A stretch of 58,336 nt of DNA, from the IMG/VR virus record IMGVR_UViG_3300035388_000018, positions 1 through 58,336 of that record; one strand, given 5' to 3'. A program made the position numbers and the translations under genes. Each line of letters opens with the position of its first letter. The first letter of the stretch is position 1. The stretch is from a virus. Below, one piece after another: positions 1-8,514 of this stretch. The notes below the pieces were generated by a model, which saw only the letters and a list, made by a program, of their open reading frames with translations, was not told the origin of the DNA and made no database searches.

Positions 1-2
1 TT

Positions 3-1199
3 GATGGTGATGCCAGTGTAAACCGTACTGTCGCAATTACCGATGCCATCGATGGTGATATGTCCGGTGAAACCGCCATTAACGGCACGTTTACAATCAC
101 GTTCACCGACAAGGATGAGAACGGGGAAAGTTATACGCTGGAATCTTATGTCGTCAGCACTAAGGAAAATGGCCTTGATGATATGGGCCTGCCTGCCTTT
201 ATTGAAACCGTCCTTGAAAACAACAGTGACCGTTTTAGATGTGACATAGATACATCGGTATCCTGGGTAGATCTCAAGGCGGCTATCGCTGATGTTGCTG
301 GTTTTGCGACGGCTCAGGCTTTCACCGGCGGTACCGAGGGTGCCACAGAACCGACAGCGGAAGAATGGGACGATGCGTGGGACCTTTTCCGGAATGAATC
401 CGTTAACTGTGACCTGATGTTTGCAGCTGGCAACCTTGATGAGGACGTTCTTGAAAACTGTATCGAAATTGCCGAATTACGCCACTGTTCTTTTTTCTTT
501 GATGCGTCACCAGCTATCAAGCATGACGCGGCCATTACATGGTTGACCACGGCCGGTCTGGAAAGCAGGCAGGCGGCTTGCTACCATGCCCCGTTTGCGG
601 CCAAAGATAAATATTATGGCGGGAAAACAGTCTGGGGCGTGTCCGGGGAAGTCGCGGCGGCCTGCGCCCGAGGGGATGCCATTATGACCGGCAGTGTCCC
701 CGGTATCCATTACGCCCCTGCCGGTGGGAAACGGGCAAAACTCACCAGAACCGGCGTAACACCTTTGTATCCGGATGACATTCTTGACCGGGATGCGTTG
801 TACACGGCCCGGATTAACCCCGTCATTGCCTCACAAAGCGGCGGCGCGGTGGTCGATGACTGCCTATCCCTGCATTATAAGACCAATTATAGCCGTTTTG
901 TATGGGTCAACCGTATCCTGAATTACATTGATCACCGGTTTGTCGAAGCGGCCGGCCTGGCCAAGTTTGAGCCCGACGGCCTGACCTATGACATCCTGTA
1001 TCGTCTGTGCAAAACGATTATGGATGACCTTGTTACTTCGGGCGCCCTGGTCGAGCCACGAGATCCGGACACCGATGGAACGGAACCCTACATTCTGACT
1101 ATCGAACAGCAAGAAATCGACTTGTGGTTGGTGACATGGGAAGTGTGCCCGACCGGTGCCGCCCGGCGTATCGCTGGACAGCCCAAACTGATTAAATAA
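3..1199 (+). CDS. Contractile tail sheath protein, 5' end cut by window edge
   Basis: The reading frame is open from the first bases of the window to the TAA at 1197-1199, so the N-terminus lies outside; the ATG at 60 is internal. About 399 residues are visible. The product would polymerise around the tail tube and contract on infection. The call rests on the visible C-terminal sheath character (a globular alpha/beta part with segments such as YYGGKTVWGVSGE and a C-terminal half resembling the conserved sheath handshake domain) and on position: it is immediately upstream of tube-type, chaperone, tape-measure and baseplate genes, which is the standard myovirus order. A hairpin and a new ribosome binding site follow it. 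I am fairly sure of the class but not of the subfamily. Confidence 0.8.
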   Translation, partial: DGDASVNRTVAITDAIDGDMSGETAINGTFTITFTDKDENGESYTLESYVVSTKENGLDDMGLPAFIETVLENNSDRFRCDIDTSVSWVDLKAAIADVAGFATAQAFTGGTEGATEPTAEEWDDAWDLFRNESVNCDLMFAAGNLDEDVLENCIEIAELRHCSFFFDASPAIKHDAAITWLTTAGLESRQAACYHAPFAAKDKYYGGKTVWGVSGEVAAACARGDAIMTGSVPGIHYAPAGGKRAKLTRTGVTPLYPDDILDRDALYTARINPVIASQSGGAVVDDCLSLHYKTNYSRFVWVNRILNYIDHRFVEAAGLAKFEPDGLTYDILYRLCKTIMDDLVTSGALVEPRDPDTDGTEPYILTIEQQEIDLWLVTWEVCPTGAARRIAGQPKLIK

Positions 1200-1203
1200 A
1201 AGC

Positions 1204-1233
1204 CCGGTGTCTCCCTTTGCAGGGCGATACCGG
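1204..1233 (+). other. Stem-loop before a ribosome binding site
   Basis: Eleven paired positions (1204-1211 with 1226-1233, including one G-U pair, then 1213-1215 with 1222-1224, separated by one mismatch) and a six-base loop. No T-run follows, so it does not look like an intrinsic terminator. It lies between the sheath stop and the AGGGGG ribosome binding site of the next gene and belongs to a class of leader hairpins seen elsewhere in the window. Confidence 0.5.
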
Positions 1234-1269
1234 CCCAAACAAATAATTTTCCTTTAGGGGGTATTTTTT

Positions 1270-1923
1270 ATGTTTTTTAAGAATCCGGATAAAGATGTTT
1301 TTTCCATGGGGTTTGGCAAACCTGCCAAACTTGATGGGGAAGAGGATATTTTCGAAGCGGCAAGCAAAGATGCTGGCGGTTTCGCCGGTCAACAGCTGCG
1401 GGCCATGGCCATGTCTACCGCCCTTACTTGGCTGGACGAAAAGGATTATTCTTTTGAAGCCCTGGACGTTCTTACCGTTGGTATGGTTGACGTTGATGGT
1501 GACAAGGAAGTCGATGACGACGAAGAGCAGGACTATAACGAACTGCTGGCCGGTGTCGGTGACGCCCTGGTTAAACTGGGCGGATCGAGTGAGAACGTAA
1601 CGGCTTTCATTGACGGCGAAAGTGACGAACAGGGCGGAAAGCTTGGAAAATTCCTGGGTAAAAAGCTGGATGGATCGGCCATTGATGATAATCAGCTGGT
1701 TACCAGGTACGCAACCGTATCCGGGTCTGAATCCATTTTTGAATCTGTCAAAAAGGTCGTGCGAAACGGTAAAATCGTGCTGAAAAAAAAGCGCGTAAAA
1801 AAATACCGTATGACGGCGGCTCAACGGCAGGGGCTTAAAAAAGCCCGGCGGAAAAGTAACACGGCGGCTGCCCGGCGGAACCGTGCAAAGTCAATGCGAA
1901 CCAGAAAAAAAAGAGGCATTTAA
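1270..1923 (+). CDS. Uncharacterised virion-region protein with basic tail
   Basis: A 217-residue protein of unknown function. It starts at ATG 1270 behind an AGGGGG ribosome binding site. The middle is very acidic (a run of D and E near residues 72-86, DGDKEVDDDEEQD), while the last 50 residues are strongly basic (repeated K and R, ending RTRKKRGI), a charge split that suggests nucleic-acid or partner binding by the tail. No transmembrane segment or signal peptide is visible. It sits between tail sheath and tube-like genes, so a tail assembly or tail completion role is the best inference. It could also be a small internal virion protein. No family was recognised. Confidence 0.6.
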   Translation: MFFKNPDKDVFSMGFGKPAKLDGEEDIFEAASKDAGGFAGQQLRAMAMSTALTWLDEKDYSFEALDVLTVGMVDVDGDKEVDDDEEQDYNELLAGVGDALVKLGGSSENVTAFIDGESDEQGGKLGKFLGKKLDGSAIDDNQLVTRYATVSGSESIFESVKKVVRNGKIVLKKKRVKKYRMTAAQRQGLKKARRKSNTAAARRNRAKSMRTRKKRGI

Positions 1924-1926
1924 TCC

Positions 1927-2520
1927 GTGGCGTTTATTTGGAAATCAGGGCTCACAATTGTGGGGAATAATGACCCGAGTGTGAGCCCTTATCTCAAAAC
2001 CTGGATTAAACAGGGCAATGTACTTGTTTGCGGCGTCACCGGTGAGGGAACCAGTAAGGAAATTACTGCCAACTGGAATAGCCCGTTTGAAGAGGATTCA
2101 ATTGGCGGGCATTTTCAAAAGGTCGGCGGGTTATTGCAGTATAAAACCGGCCGAACCAGTAAAAGCAAACTTGCAAGTGTGCAGATATGGGAAGGCAACC
2201 GGCCGCATATGTTTAGTTTGGTTCTGCGGTTTTATGCCCTGGCCGATGCAAAGGCCGAGGTTATGGACCCGCTTCGAGAACTTGAAAAAATGCTTTCTCC
2301 TGATGTTAACCCGATGGCACCCGCCGGCCGGATACCGCAACCGGTATGGCTAAATATCGGCCGGAACGCGATTTACGGGGATTGTATCCTTGCAAGTATG
2401 TCTGTGCCCTTGGACAAAGAAAAAACCCGGGAAGGCTATTTGGTCCGGGCTGAAACCACGTTGCAGGTTGAAACGAAGACCATGATGAACCGGTCTGAAA
2501 TTGACGCTACCTACGGATAA
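1927..2520 (+). CDS. Putative tail tube-baseplate junction protein
   Basis: A 197-residue protein starting at GTG 1927; AGAGG lies about ten bases upstream and no better in-frame start precedes it. The start MAFIWKSGL and the central stretch MFSLVLRFYALADAKAEV followed by DPLRELEKMLSPD resemble tube-cap or junction proteins of T4-like tails, in which a predicted bound load phrase is followed by a P-rich loop, but the match is from pattern memory only. It is followed 12 bases later by a tube-type gene. It likely acts in the tail, at the tube-baseplate joint. Alternatives are a tube paralogue or neck protein. Confidence 0.5.
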   Translation: MAFIWKSGLTIVGNNDPSVSPYLKTWIKQGNVLVCGVTGEGTSKEITANWNSPFEEDSIGGHFQKVGGLLQYKTGRTSKSKLASVQIWEGNRPHMFSLVLRFYALADAKAEVMDPLRELEKMLSPDVNPMAPAGRIPQPVWLNIGRNAIYGDCILASMSVPLDKEKTREGYLVRAETTLQVETKTMMNRSEIDATYG

Positions 2521-2532
2521 GAAAGGCAAAAT

Positions 2533-3054
2533 ATGGATTCTTTTGGATCGGCCAATGTCGCATTGGTCAAAAAATCTTTAAATAAATTTCTCTCCATGGG
2601 GGAAAAGGCCACATCTGATGATTTCAGGATGACAGTGGAAGGATACTCTGAGCTTGAATTCTTGATTCAAACCGGACAACTTCCCCCGATCAAACGTGAA
2701 ATGGTCGAAATTGTGGGGCCCCATGGCATGCAGGTGCAGCAACAGGGCAAAATTATCAATGCCCATGAAGTGCCTATCACCTTCATTGAAACCGTTTCAG
2801 GCGCCGTACTGGGTGTCTTGCGGGACTGGGTGAAAAACAAGAGGTATCTGACTGTCACGCTTGCCATGCTGTCTGAGGGCGATACTCAGTCCAGTAAAGC
2901 CGCTACGGTGCGGTTTGAAAACTGCTGGATCGAATCGGATGCCATTGAATTCTCAGTTGAAGACAACACGCCTTTAAAACCGGCGGCTACATTGCATGTC
3001 AACTGGGTGTCCTATTTTGATGAGGACGGCAACACGCTGAACTGGGGCGTTTAA
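2533..3054 (+). CDS. Tail tube protein, gp19-like
   Basis: A 173-residue protein with AAAGG seven bases before ATG 2533. Length and sequence fit the T4 gp19 tail tube family: the segment VPITFIETVSGAVLGVLRDW (residues about 77-96) followed by alternating hydrophobic strands (FENCWIESDAIEFSV near 137-151, then LHVNWVSYF) is typical of tube subunits, which stack as hexameric rings through which DNA passes. It lies between sheath and tape-measure genes, as tube genes do. Two other genes here (1927-2520 and 3590-4078) look related in style, so one of the three is the main tube and the others may be tube caps or initiators; this one is my best candidate. Confidence 0.65.
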   Translation: MDSFGSANVALVKKSLNKFLSMGEKATSDDFRMTVEGYSELEFLIQTGQLPPIKREMVEIVGPHGMQVQQQGKIINAHEVPITFIETVSGAVLGVLRDWVKNKRYLTVTLAMLSEGDTQSSKAATVRFENCWIESDAIEFSVEDNTPLKPAATLHVNWVSYFDEDGNTLNWGV

Positions 3055-3590
3055 TGACTCCTGCCGAGATCATAGATCGGGCAAAACTCAAGTTTGATGT
3101 TCTGTATCATAGCAATCCTGCTAAATTGACGGCTATGATGCAGGACACCCTTGGCGTGTTTGAGGACAAAGCGGGCGCTATCCGATCCGTCCAGATTGCA
3201 TCCCCGGAGACCAGTATTGAAAAGCCGGCGGATATGCTTGCGGTGTGCTGCGTGCATGATGGCAAGGGAATGTTTGTCGAGAGCACCACAACTGCAACGG
3301 ATATTGTGATATCCGGGATTGTGGCGTATCCGGTGACCGTCAAGTACCTGGTTAATTTTCGGGATATGGAATTTAGTGTCAACCTGCCGGCCGAAAGTGT
3401 CGGGTTGATACAATCCCATTTCACGGCTCAATTGACTGTCCGGAACACGCGGCGGGAACGGGCGGTGGCGGTGGCCGCCGGATTACAGGTTGAATTGCCT
3501 TCAGAAGAGTCCTTGACGGCTAAGGTCGAAACAATCGAGACGGCCATGGAAGAAACGGCGGCTATCATCCCCATGATTACGGTGGTGTGA
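3054..3590 (+). CDS. Uncharacterised tail-region protein
   Basis: A 178-residue protein. Its ATG shares one base with the preceding stop (TAATG), which points to translational coupling with the tube-type gene. The sequence is soluble, mixed alpha/beta, with a hydrophobic central strand region (TDIVISGIVAYPVTVKYLV) and an Ala/Glu-rich C-terminus (residues about 145-178). No enzyme motif is visible. Tail completion or baseplate proteins of T4-like phages occupy such positions, which is the only basis for a role. It overlaps the next gene by one base (TGATG). Confidence 0.55.
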   Translation: MTPAEIIDRAKLKFDVLYHSNPAKLTAMMQDTLGVFEDKAGAIRSVQIASPETSIEKPADMLAVCCVHDGKGMFVESTTTATDIVISGIVAYPVTVKYLVNFRDMEFSVNLPAESVGLIQSHFTAQLTVRNTRRERAVAVAAGLQVELPSEESLTAKVETIETAMEETAAIIPMITVV

Positions 3591-4078
3591 TGGAAGATTT
3601 TAATAAATTGCGGTTGATGGCCGGGCGGCTGGTCGAAACCCATTTTCGGGAACCCTGGCAATTCCGGATTGAGATAGATCAGTATCCTCATGATGATTTT
3701 GACCTGTATGTCCGTGAAATATCCTATGGGCCTACCGAGATTGAAACGGATCAGGAAAAGGCCGGTATTCAAACCTTGACTTATCCCAGCGGTACGGCGC
3801 CCGTCACTGTCTCAATGACAATGCGGGATCATGAGGATATGCGGGTTTCAGATTGGTTTAATGCCCTGATAAAAAAAGTGATCAATTCAGACGGTACCGT
3901 AAATTTGCCGATTGATTATTGTGTCAGCTTCAAACGATTTTCCCTTTTACACGACAATACTGAAACCGAAACCGATAAATGGATGGTTTATCCTACTCAA
4001 ATTGGGGATATCACCGAATCCAAGGACGGTGACGGGGTTTTGGAATTTCCAATAACTTTTATTCAATTTAGGTCTTGA
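3590..4078 (+). CDS. Tube-like baseplate/tail structural protein
   Basis: A 162-residue protein. I chose ATG 3590, which shares one base with the upstream stop, over an overlapping GTG three bases earlier. The C-terminal part (DKWMVYPTQIGDI... then VLEFPITFIQFRS) has the strand pattern of gp19-like tube or tube-initiator subunits, and the N-terminal half has the charged turn PHDDFDLYVREISYGP often seen in such proteins. It probably forms a ring at the baseplate end of the tube, or the tube itself. Position next to the assembly chaperone supports a tail role. Confidence 0.55.
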   Translation: MEDFNKLRLMAGRLVETHFREPWQFRIEIDQYPHDDFDLYVREISYGPTEIETDQEKAGIQTLTYPSGTAPVTVSMTMRDHEDMRVSDWFNALIKKVINSDGTVNLPIDYCVSFKRFSLLHDNTETETDKWMVYPTQIGDITESKDGDGVLEFPITFIQFRS

Positions 4079-4079
4079 T

Positions 4080-4847
4080 ATGATTTCACCTTTTAATTTA
4101 CCCAGCAACCCGGAAAAAGAAATCCACTTGCGTGAGGCCACCGTGGGTGATGCTATGGATTTTTCAGATGTGGACGCGGCCCGGGAAGAGGCGGCCACCA
4201 CGTTATTTTTAAATACTATCCAGGATAAGGCCACGTTTTACGATTCAAAATACTGGACCGGTGAGGATCGGCGGTTTGCCCTGGTATGGTATTACATGCA
4301 TACCGAAAAAGACACCACCCTATCTGTGTCATACGATTGCGGGGCCTGCAGCAAAGAACATTCGTTTTCTTTTGATGTGAAGGATATAGCGGCCGAATAT
4401 TCTGACATTAGGGGCAAGTCGGAGCGCGATATTGAGTTTGAAGGACAAAAGGTTATTGTCCGACCATTGAACGGCATATCCCTTGAAATGCTTGAAATTG
4501 AACGAATAGCCCTTGCAGATGCGAAGGCGCGTGCCGGGGAACAATCCGGCGGATATCGCAAGCAGGCGGCCCGGATTAAGTTGAAAAGCCTTCTCTGGTG
4601 TTGTGAATTTCCCGGCATGACCGGTGATGAAAAAGAACGGCTGGTCTTTACCTTTGGGGTAAAGAAACTTGAGCGTTTTCTTGATGCCGTCGGGGAACAA
4701 TTGGTCGATATGCGCCATGGATTATTGACCGAATACGAAAACGGCAAGATTTTTCTGGTGTCCCCTACTCATGCCTGCCCTGAAAAGGAGGTACTGACCC
4801 GGGTTCGGGTCCCGTTTCGGCCTGGCGACTACATTCCCGAACTATAG
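4080..4847 (+). CDS. Tail assembly chaperone, T4 gp26-like family
   Basis: A 255-residue protein starting at ATG 4080, two bases after the upstream stop. The N-terminus (PSNPEKEIHLREATVGDAMDF) and the DCGAC pair near residues 85-89 resemble the T4_baseplate (gp26-like) family. In position it matches the tail assembly chaperones that sit directly before the tape-measure gene. Such chaperones are commonly made in two lengths by ribosomal frameshifting, and the +1 frame here is open past the stop and reads as sensible protein up to the next gene (see the extension entry). It should act in the cytoplasm, coating the tape measure during tail assembly. Confidence 0.6.
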   Translation: MISPFNLPSNPEKEIHLREATVGDAMDFSDVDAAREEAATTLFLNTIQDKATFYDSKYWTGEDRRFALVWYYMHTEKDTTLSVSYDCGACSKEHSFSFDVKDIAAEYSDIRGKSERDIEFEGQKVIVRPLNGISLEMLEIERIALADAKARAGEQSGGYRKQAARIKLKSLLWCCEFPGMTGDEKERLVFTFGVKKLERFLDAVGEQLVDMRHGLLTEYENGKIFLVSPTHACPEKEVLTRVRVPFRPGDYIPEL

Positions 4848-4977
4848 TCGGGACGGCTGGACTATTATTATCAATAATCTTTGTTTGCACGCCCGGCAAA
4901 CGATCCGGGGCGTGCTTGATTCCCCCAAAGATATTGCGCTGGCGTTGCATCGTGAAATAGAAAAGGCGAACCGGTGA
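4840..4977 (+). CDS. Candidate +1 frameshift extension of the tail assembly chaperone
   Basis: The +1 frame relative to the chaperone gene is open from 4798 to the TGA at 4975-4977 and encodes a well-behaved amphipathic sequence (RDGWTIIINNLCLHARQ, then DIALALHREIEKANR). It has no usable start codon or ribosome binding site of its own. A proline codon CCC at 4836-4838 followed by G would let the tRNA slip one base forward (CCC to CCG) and enter this frame at AAC 4840, adding 45 residues in place of the last three. The longer product would end four bases into the tape-measure gene (overlap GTGA). The exact slip site is inferred; an earlier shift between 4798 and 4836 is also possible. Confidence 0.5.
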   Translation, partial: NYSRDGWTIIINNLCLHARQTIRGVLDSPKDIALALHREIEKANR

Positions 4978-6773
4978 AAGATCTAAAATCAATTTCCCTT
5001 CTAAAGAGTATCGACACGCGGCTTGACAAGCTTCTAAATGCTGTCATGTCGAGTTCAAAGGCCACTATCGGCCATATTCAAAAAGCTACCAAAAAGAGTG
5101 GACCATCGACCCGGCTTGCACGGAAAAAGCCCGTGACGGCCAAACTGAAGCGATCCACGGCCAAAAAATCGACCATTGTCATATCGATTGATGAGGTTGA
5201 TAAGGTGTCCACAAAAAAGGTCGTTGCTAAGGCGGTCAAAAAAGTTGAACCCCTGCAAAAAAAGCAATCCACCGCAAAGAAAATATCGAAAAAGCCTATT
5301 GACCGGCAGGGCATTAAGCCCGTGCCGGCCGTAAAAAAAGCCTCGTCTGCAAACATTAATCAGGACCGGCAGGAAAAGACACAACAAAAAGCGAACAACA
5401 AGGGGTTTTTCAAATCCCTGGCCGCTTCGTTTTCGTCGGTCACCGGGAAAATAACGGGGCAGGTTAGGGAATTGACCGCCGGAAAGGGCGGCGTCGAACA
5501 AGGCCGGGATGCGGTGGGTATGGCTGCCGGCGGGCCGGTGTGGGGCGCAATCAAAGAAATGACCGAGTTTGTTTCTGATGTCCGGGGCGAACGGAGCATG
5601 ACCGGGCGGATTGTCGGGAACCTGTTTAAACGGTTTGCCGGTAGGAAAGCGGCCGCCGATACTCCGGAAGGGTATAAGCCGGATAAAAACGGGAAACTTC
5701 GAGATAAAAAGGGGCATTTCCTGAAAGGGTCGGGAACTGTCGAGAAATCACCGGACAAAAAACAGGATAATAATGCCCTGTTCGATGATCTGTTCGGCAA
5801 TGATGGACAAAAGGGCAAACCGGCCGGCCACCTTACCCGGAAAAGCAAAAAAAGAAGTGCCGAACAGCTGGGAACCGTCACAGACTCCATGAAGGTCAGT
5901 GAAAAGGCGGAGAAAAAACGGCATAAGGAACTTTTAAGCGCGGTCAAGGGAATCGATGCCGACGGGGACGGCGGCCTTCTAGGTAATTTGAAGGGCGGCA
6001 AGGGTATCTCCGGAAAAATAAAAGGCCTGCTGGGGCTGGGGGCTGCCGGCGGGGTGGCTACAAAGGGCGGCGGCATCCTGAGCAAGGTCCTTGGCGGTGG
6101 CAAAAAAGCCATGGGCGCAGTGAAGGGGCTGGGGGGCAAAGCGCTTGGGAAAGTCGGGGGCAAGGGGGCCTTGAAGGGGCTGGGTAAGGCTGGCGGCAAG
6201 TCGTTATTGAAAAAAATCCCTGTCTTGGGTCTTTTGGCGGGCGGTGGGTTTGCCATACAACGTCTGATGAAAGGGGACATGGCCGGTGCCCTTGGTGAAT
6301 TAAGTTCAGGAGCGGCCAGCATGGTCCCGGGACTTGGAACGGCGGCATCTGTGGCTATTGATGCCGGACTCGTGGCGCGTGATCTGAAAAACGGTGAGGC
6401 AGATGAGACTGTAACGCCTCATGGACCGGATACCCGGGCCGAGATTGAACAGATCCGGGCGGCCAAGAAAAACAAATCTTTAAATAAAGGCAAAAAGAAA
6501 ACATTACAAGCAGGGACAGTATCAGGCAAAAAAAGCAGTACGGTTCCCGGTAAAATTGGTAAGACAGTGTTACCCGTGTCGCCGATTAAGGCCCCGGCCG
6601 TGTCAAAAGCACCGGCTACGCAGTCTCAACCGGCGGCGGCGAAGCAACAACAACCGGTTATTGTGATAAAAAACGCGGAAAGAGAAAAAGAAAAAAAGAA
6701 ATCTTTACCGCATAATATTCCAACTGAGTATGACGATACCGTTTTGACGCTAATGGCGCATGACCGATTATGA
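4974..6773 (+). CDS. Tape-measure protein candidate
   Basis: A 599-residue protein with GTG start 4974, overlapping the putative frameshift extension by four bases and preceded by GAAAAGG. The first 150 residues are rich in Lys, Thr and Ser; there is a GYKPDKNGKLRDKKGHFLKG segment near 227-246 of a type common in phage tail length proteins. Residues about 330-470 are Gly/Ala-rich and hydrophobic (KIPVLGLLAGGGFAIQRLM), as in the membrane-inserting part of tape measures. A Lys/Pro/Ala-rich tail follows. It would set tail length inside the tube and help DNA cross the inner membrane. At the usual 0.15 nm per residue this suggests a tail near 90 nm (inference). Confidence 0.65.
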   Translation: MKDLKSISLLKSIDTRLDKLLNAVMSSSKATIGHIQKATKKSGPSTRLARKKPVTAKLKRSTAKKSTIVISIDEVDKVSTKKVVAKAVKKVEPLQKKQSTAKKISKKPIDRQGIKPVPAVKKASSANINQDRQEKTQQKANNKGFFKSLAASFSSVTGKITGQVRELTAGKGGVEQGRDAVGMAAGGPVWGAIKEMTEFVSDVRGERSMTGRIVGNLFKRFAGRKAAADTPEGYKPDKNGKLRDKKGHFLKGSGTVEKSPDKKQDNNALFDDLFGNDGQKGKPAGHLTRKSKKRSAEQLGTVTDSMKVSEKAEKKRHKELLSAVKGIDADGDGGLLGNLKGGKGISGKIKGLLGLGAAGGVATKGGGILSKVLGGGKKAMGAVKGLGGKALGKVGGKGALKGLGKAGGKSLLKKIPVLGLLAGGGFAIQRLMKGDMAGALGELSSGAASMVPGLGTAASVAIDAGLVARDLKNGEADETVTPHGPDTRAEIEQIRAAKKNKSLNKGKKKTLQAGTVSGKKSSTVPGKIGKTVLPVSPIKAPAVSKAPATQSQPAAAKQQQPVIVIKNAEREKEKKKSLPHNIPTEYDDTVLTLMAHDRL

Positions 6774-7120
6774 GCGAACTTAAAGAATATAACTGGTTGA
6801 TGGTGTCATCCCCAAGCGAGGGGGTAAGTACCCACGATGACGGCGCGGCCATGGCCCAGCGGATTCTTGAATGGTTGGGCACTCCGGAGGGCAGCGTCGC
6901 GGACCTGCCGGACTGGGGCAATACGCTTTTTACGCTTAAACACGAGCCGACCGGTGTGGATCTTCAGGTATTTGCTGAAATGACCATTTTTGAGAAACTT
7001 ATCAAAGATGTCGAGGATATTGATATTCGAAAAGTGAGCGTCGAATTTCCTGATATCGACATGGCCAAGGTTACCATTGCGTATGGTACCGAGACTCTTG
7101 AAGAGACGGTGATATTATGA
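6770..7120 (+). CDS. Baseplate wedge protein, gp25-like
   Basis: A 116-residue protein, the usual size of the T4 gp25 / P2 gpW-lysozyme-like family. The family core is visible: AQRILEWLGTPEGSVADLPDWG (short: ILEWLGTPEGS then PDWGNTL) and the C-terminal strand set AEMTIFEKLIKDVEDIDI with the conserved acidic residues. Gp25 joins the inner baseplate to the sheath and nucleates sheath assembly. ATG overlaps the tape-measure stop (ATGA), and the next gene overlaps in the same way, so the baseplate genes are translationally coupled. Confidence 0.85.
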   Translation: MSELKEYNWLMVSSPSEGVSTHDDGAAMAQRILEWLGTPEGSVADLPDWGNTLFTLKHEPTGVDLQVFAEMTIFEKLIKDVEDIDIRKVSVEFPDIDMAKVTIAYGTETLEETVIL

Positions 7121-8514
7121 TCAGTAAAACCGAGGCAATAGCCAAGTTTAAGGAAATAATCGGCACAAAAGGGACATGGGGCCAGCTGGCTGCATCTCAA
7201 TTTGTCGAACATCTTGCTATTTTTATGTCCTGGGCGCTTCGGCAAGCATTGTGGGCTATTGAAAGGGCCTTTCAGGAGTTTTTCAGATCCACAGCTATGA
7301 ACCGGTCAAGCATTCTGGCCCACGTTGAGGATGAAAACTACATCCCTTTGAAAGCAACCCCGGCCACGGGGACATGCAGCATCACAAATAACGGAGCGGC
7401 GGCGGTGTCGCTGGATCTTTACCAAGCTTTCCTGTCATCCACACAGGAGGATTACATTTTAAACGAGGTTGTCGCCTTGGCTGCGGGCAGTACCGCTGCA
7501 GTCGAATTTAAGCAGTTTGAAAAAATGATCCTTCTGTATGCCGTTGATGAGGAAAAAGCCTTTTACGAGATCCTCTTCGATAAGGTGCTGTCCGGCACCA
7601 TTCACAGCATGACCGTGTATGTGGATGACGTGGAATGGACGCTGGATAGTAAATTCCGAAACGCTTATTCAGACTCAAAATTTTACGATGAATTCTATTC
7701 ACATACGGATCAAGTCGGCATCCGATTTGGTAACGGCATATTCGGACAGGTCCCGGCCCTTGATAGTGTGGTCCGGGTAGAATTATGGCTCACCAATGGC
7801 GATACCTACCTTGCGGAAAATCAGGCGCTTACTATTGTCGGTGAGGTCCTGGACGTTGCCGGGGACGCGGTTGACTTGGCCGTCATGAGCACTACTGCCC
7901 TGACTGGCGGCACTGATATGGAAGATACCGAAAGCATCCGGAGAAACCTTCAATATTGGCCCATCTATAATGATCAACTGGTTTGGGATAACGATTACAT
8001 CTATTTTGTGAAACGAAGTGTGTCCGATATTATATGGATGAATGTTTGGGGTGAAAAAGAAGCCGAAGCCGAAGCGGGCGCGGCAAGTCTGGCTTTTATC
8101 AACACCATTTTCGTTTCAGCGTACCAGGCGGGCGGGGCCGCTATCGAGGGCACCGTCATTGATCTGCTGGAAGGCGCGGTTGAAAAGCTTAATCGCAAAT
8201 TTGAATGGGTTGCCCCTTCTTTTGTAACGTTCACCGTATCGGTCACCGCAAAAGTCGGCAAATCACGCAATACGGCCGATGTCGAAACCGCTATTACTGA
8301 AATTCTTGCAACCAATTACGACAAGGACTCCGCAAACCGAAAAGACTTGGTTCTGCTAAGAGAGATTTACGCATTGATCGAGGGTACCGGCTATTTTACT
8401 GGCGTTGGGGAGTATTTTGAAGTCACGGCGGCCGGGGACACGACGGCGGATCTTCTCAAGGAAATGGTTTGTATTGATCTGGGCACTTCAACTTTTACAA
8501 TCGGGTATTTATGA
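7117..8514 (+). CDS. Baseplate wedge protein, gp6 / J-like
   Basis: A 465-residue protein, overlapping its neighbours by ATGA on both sides. It resembles the baseplate J / T4 gp6 family, the ring protein that triggers sheath contraction. Supporting signs are an N-terminal helical region with RSTAMNRSSILAHVEDENY (residues about 58-76), where J-like proteins start their fold; a middle domain with FGNGIFGQVPALDSVVRVE (residues about 199-217), matching the common (F)GdG..G..P..g; and a C-terminal alpha/beta domain (VTFTVSVTAKVGKSRN). Placement between gp25-like and I-like genes is the classical W-J-I order. Confidence 0.8.
   Translation: MISKTEAIAKFKEIIGTKGTWGQLAASQFVEHLAIFMSWALRQALWAIERAFQEFFRSTAMNRSSILAHVEDENYIPLKATPATGTCSITNNGAAAVSLDLYQAFLSSTQEDYILNEVVALAAGSTAAVEFKQFEKMILLYAVDEEKAFYEILFDKVLSGTIHSMTVYVDDVEWTLDSKFRNAYSDSKFYDEFYSHTDQVGIRFGNGIFGQVPALDSVVRVELWLTNGDTYLAENQALTIVGEVLDVAGDAVDLAVMSTTALTGGTDMEDTESIRRNLQYWPIYNDQLVWDNDYIYFVKRSVSDIIWMNVWGEKEAEAEAGAASLAFINTIFVSAYQAGGAAIEGTVIDLLEGAVEKLNRKFEWVAPSFVTFTVSVTAKVGKSRNTADVETAITEILATNYDKDSANRKDLVLLREIYALIEGTGYFTGVGEYFEVTAAGDTTADLLKEMVCIDLGTSTFTIGYL

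Noticed and set aside
5360-6322. Long leftward frame opposite the tape-measure gene
   Set aside because: Pro/Ser-rich translation is an artefact of the Gly/Lys-rich coding strand; no binding site.
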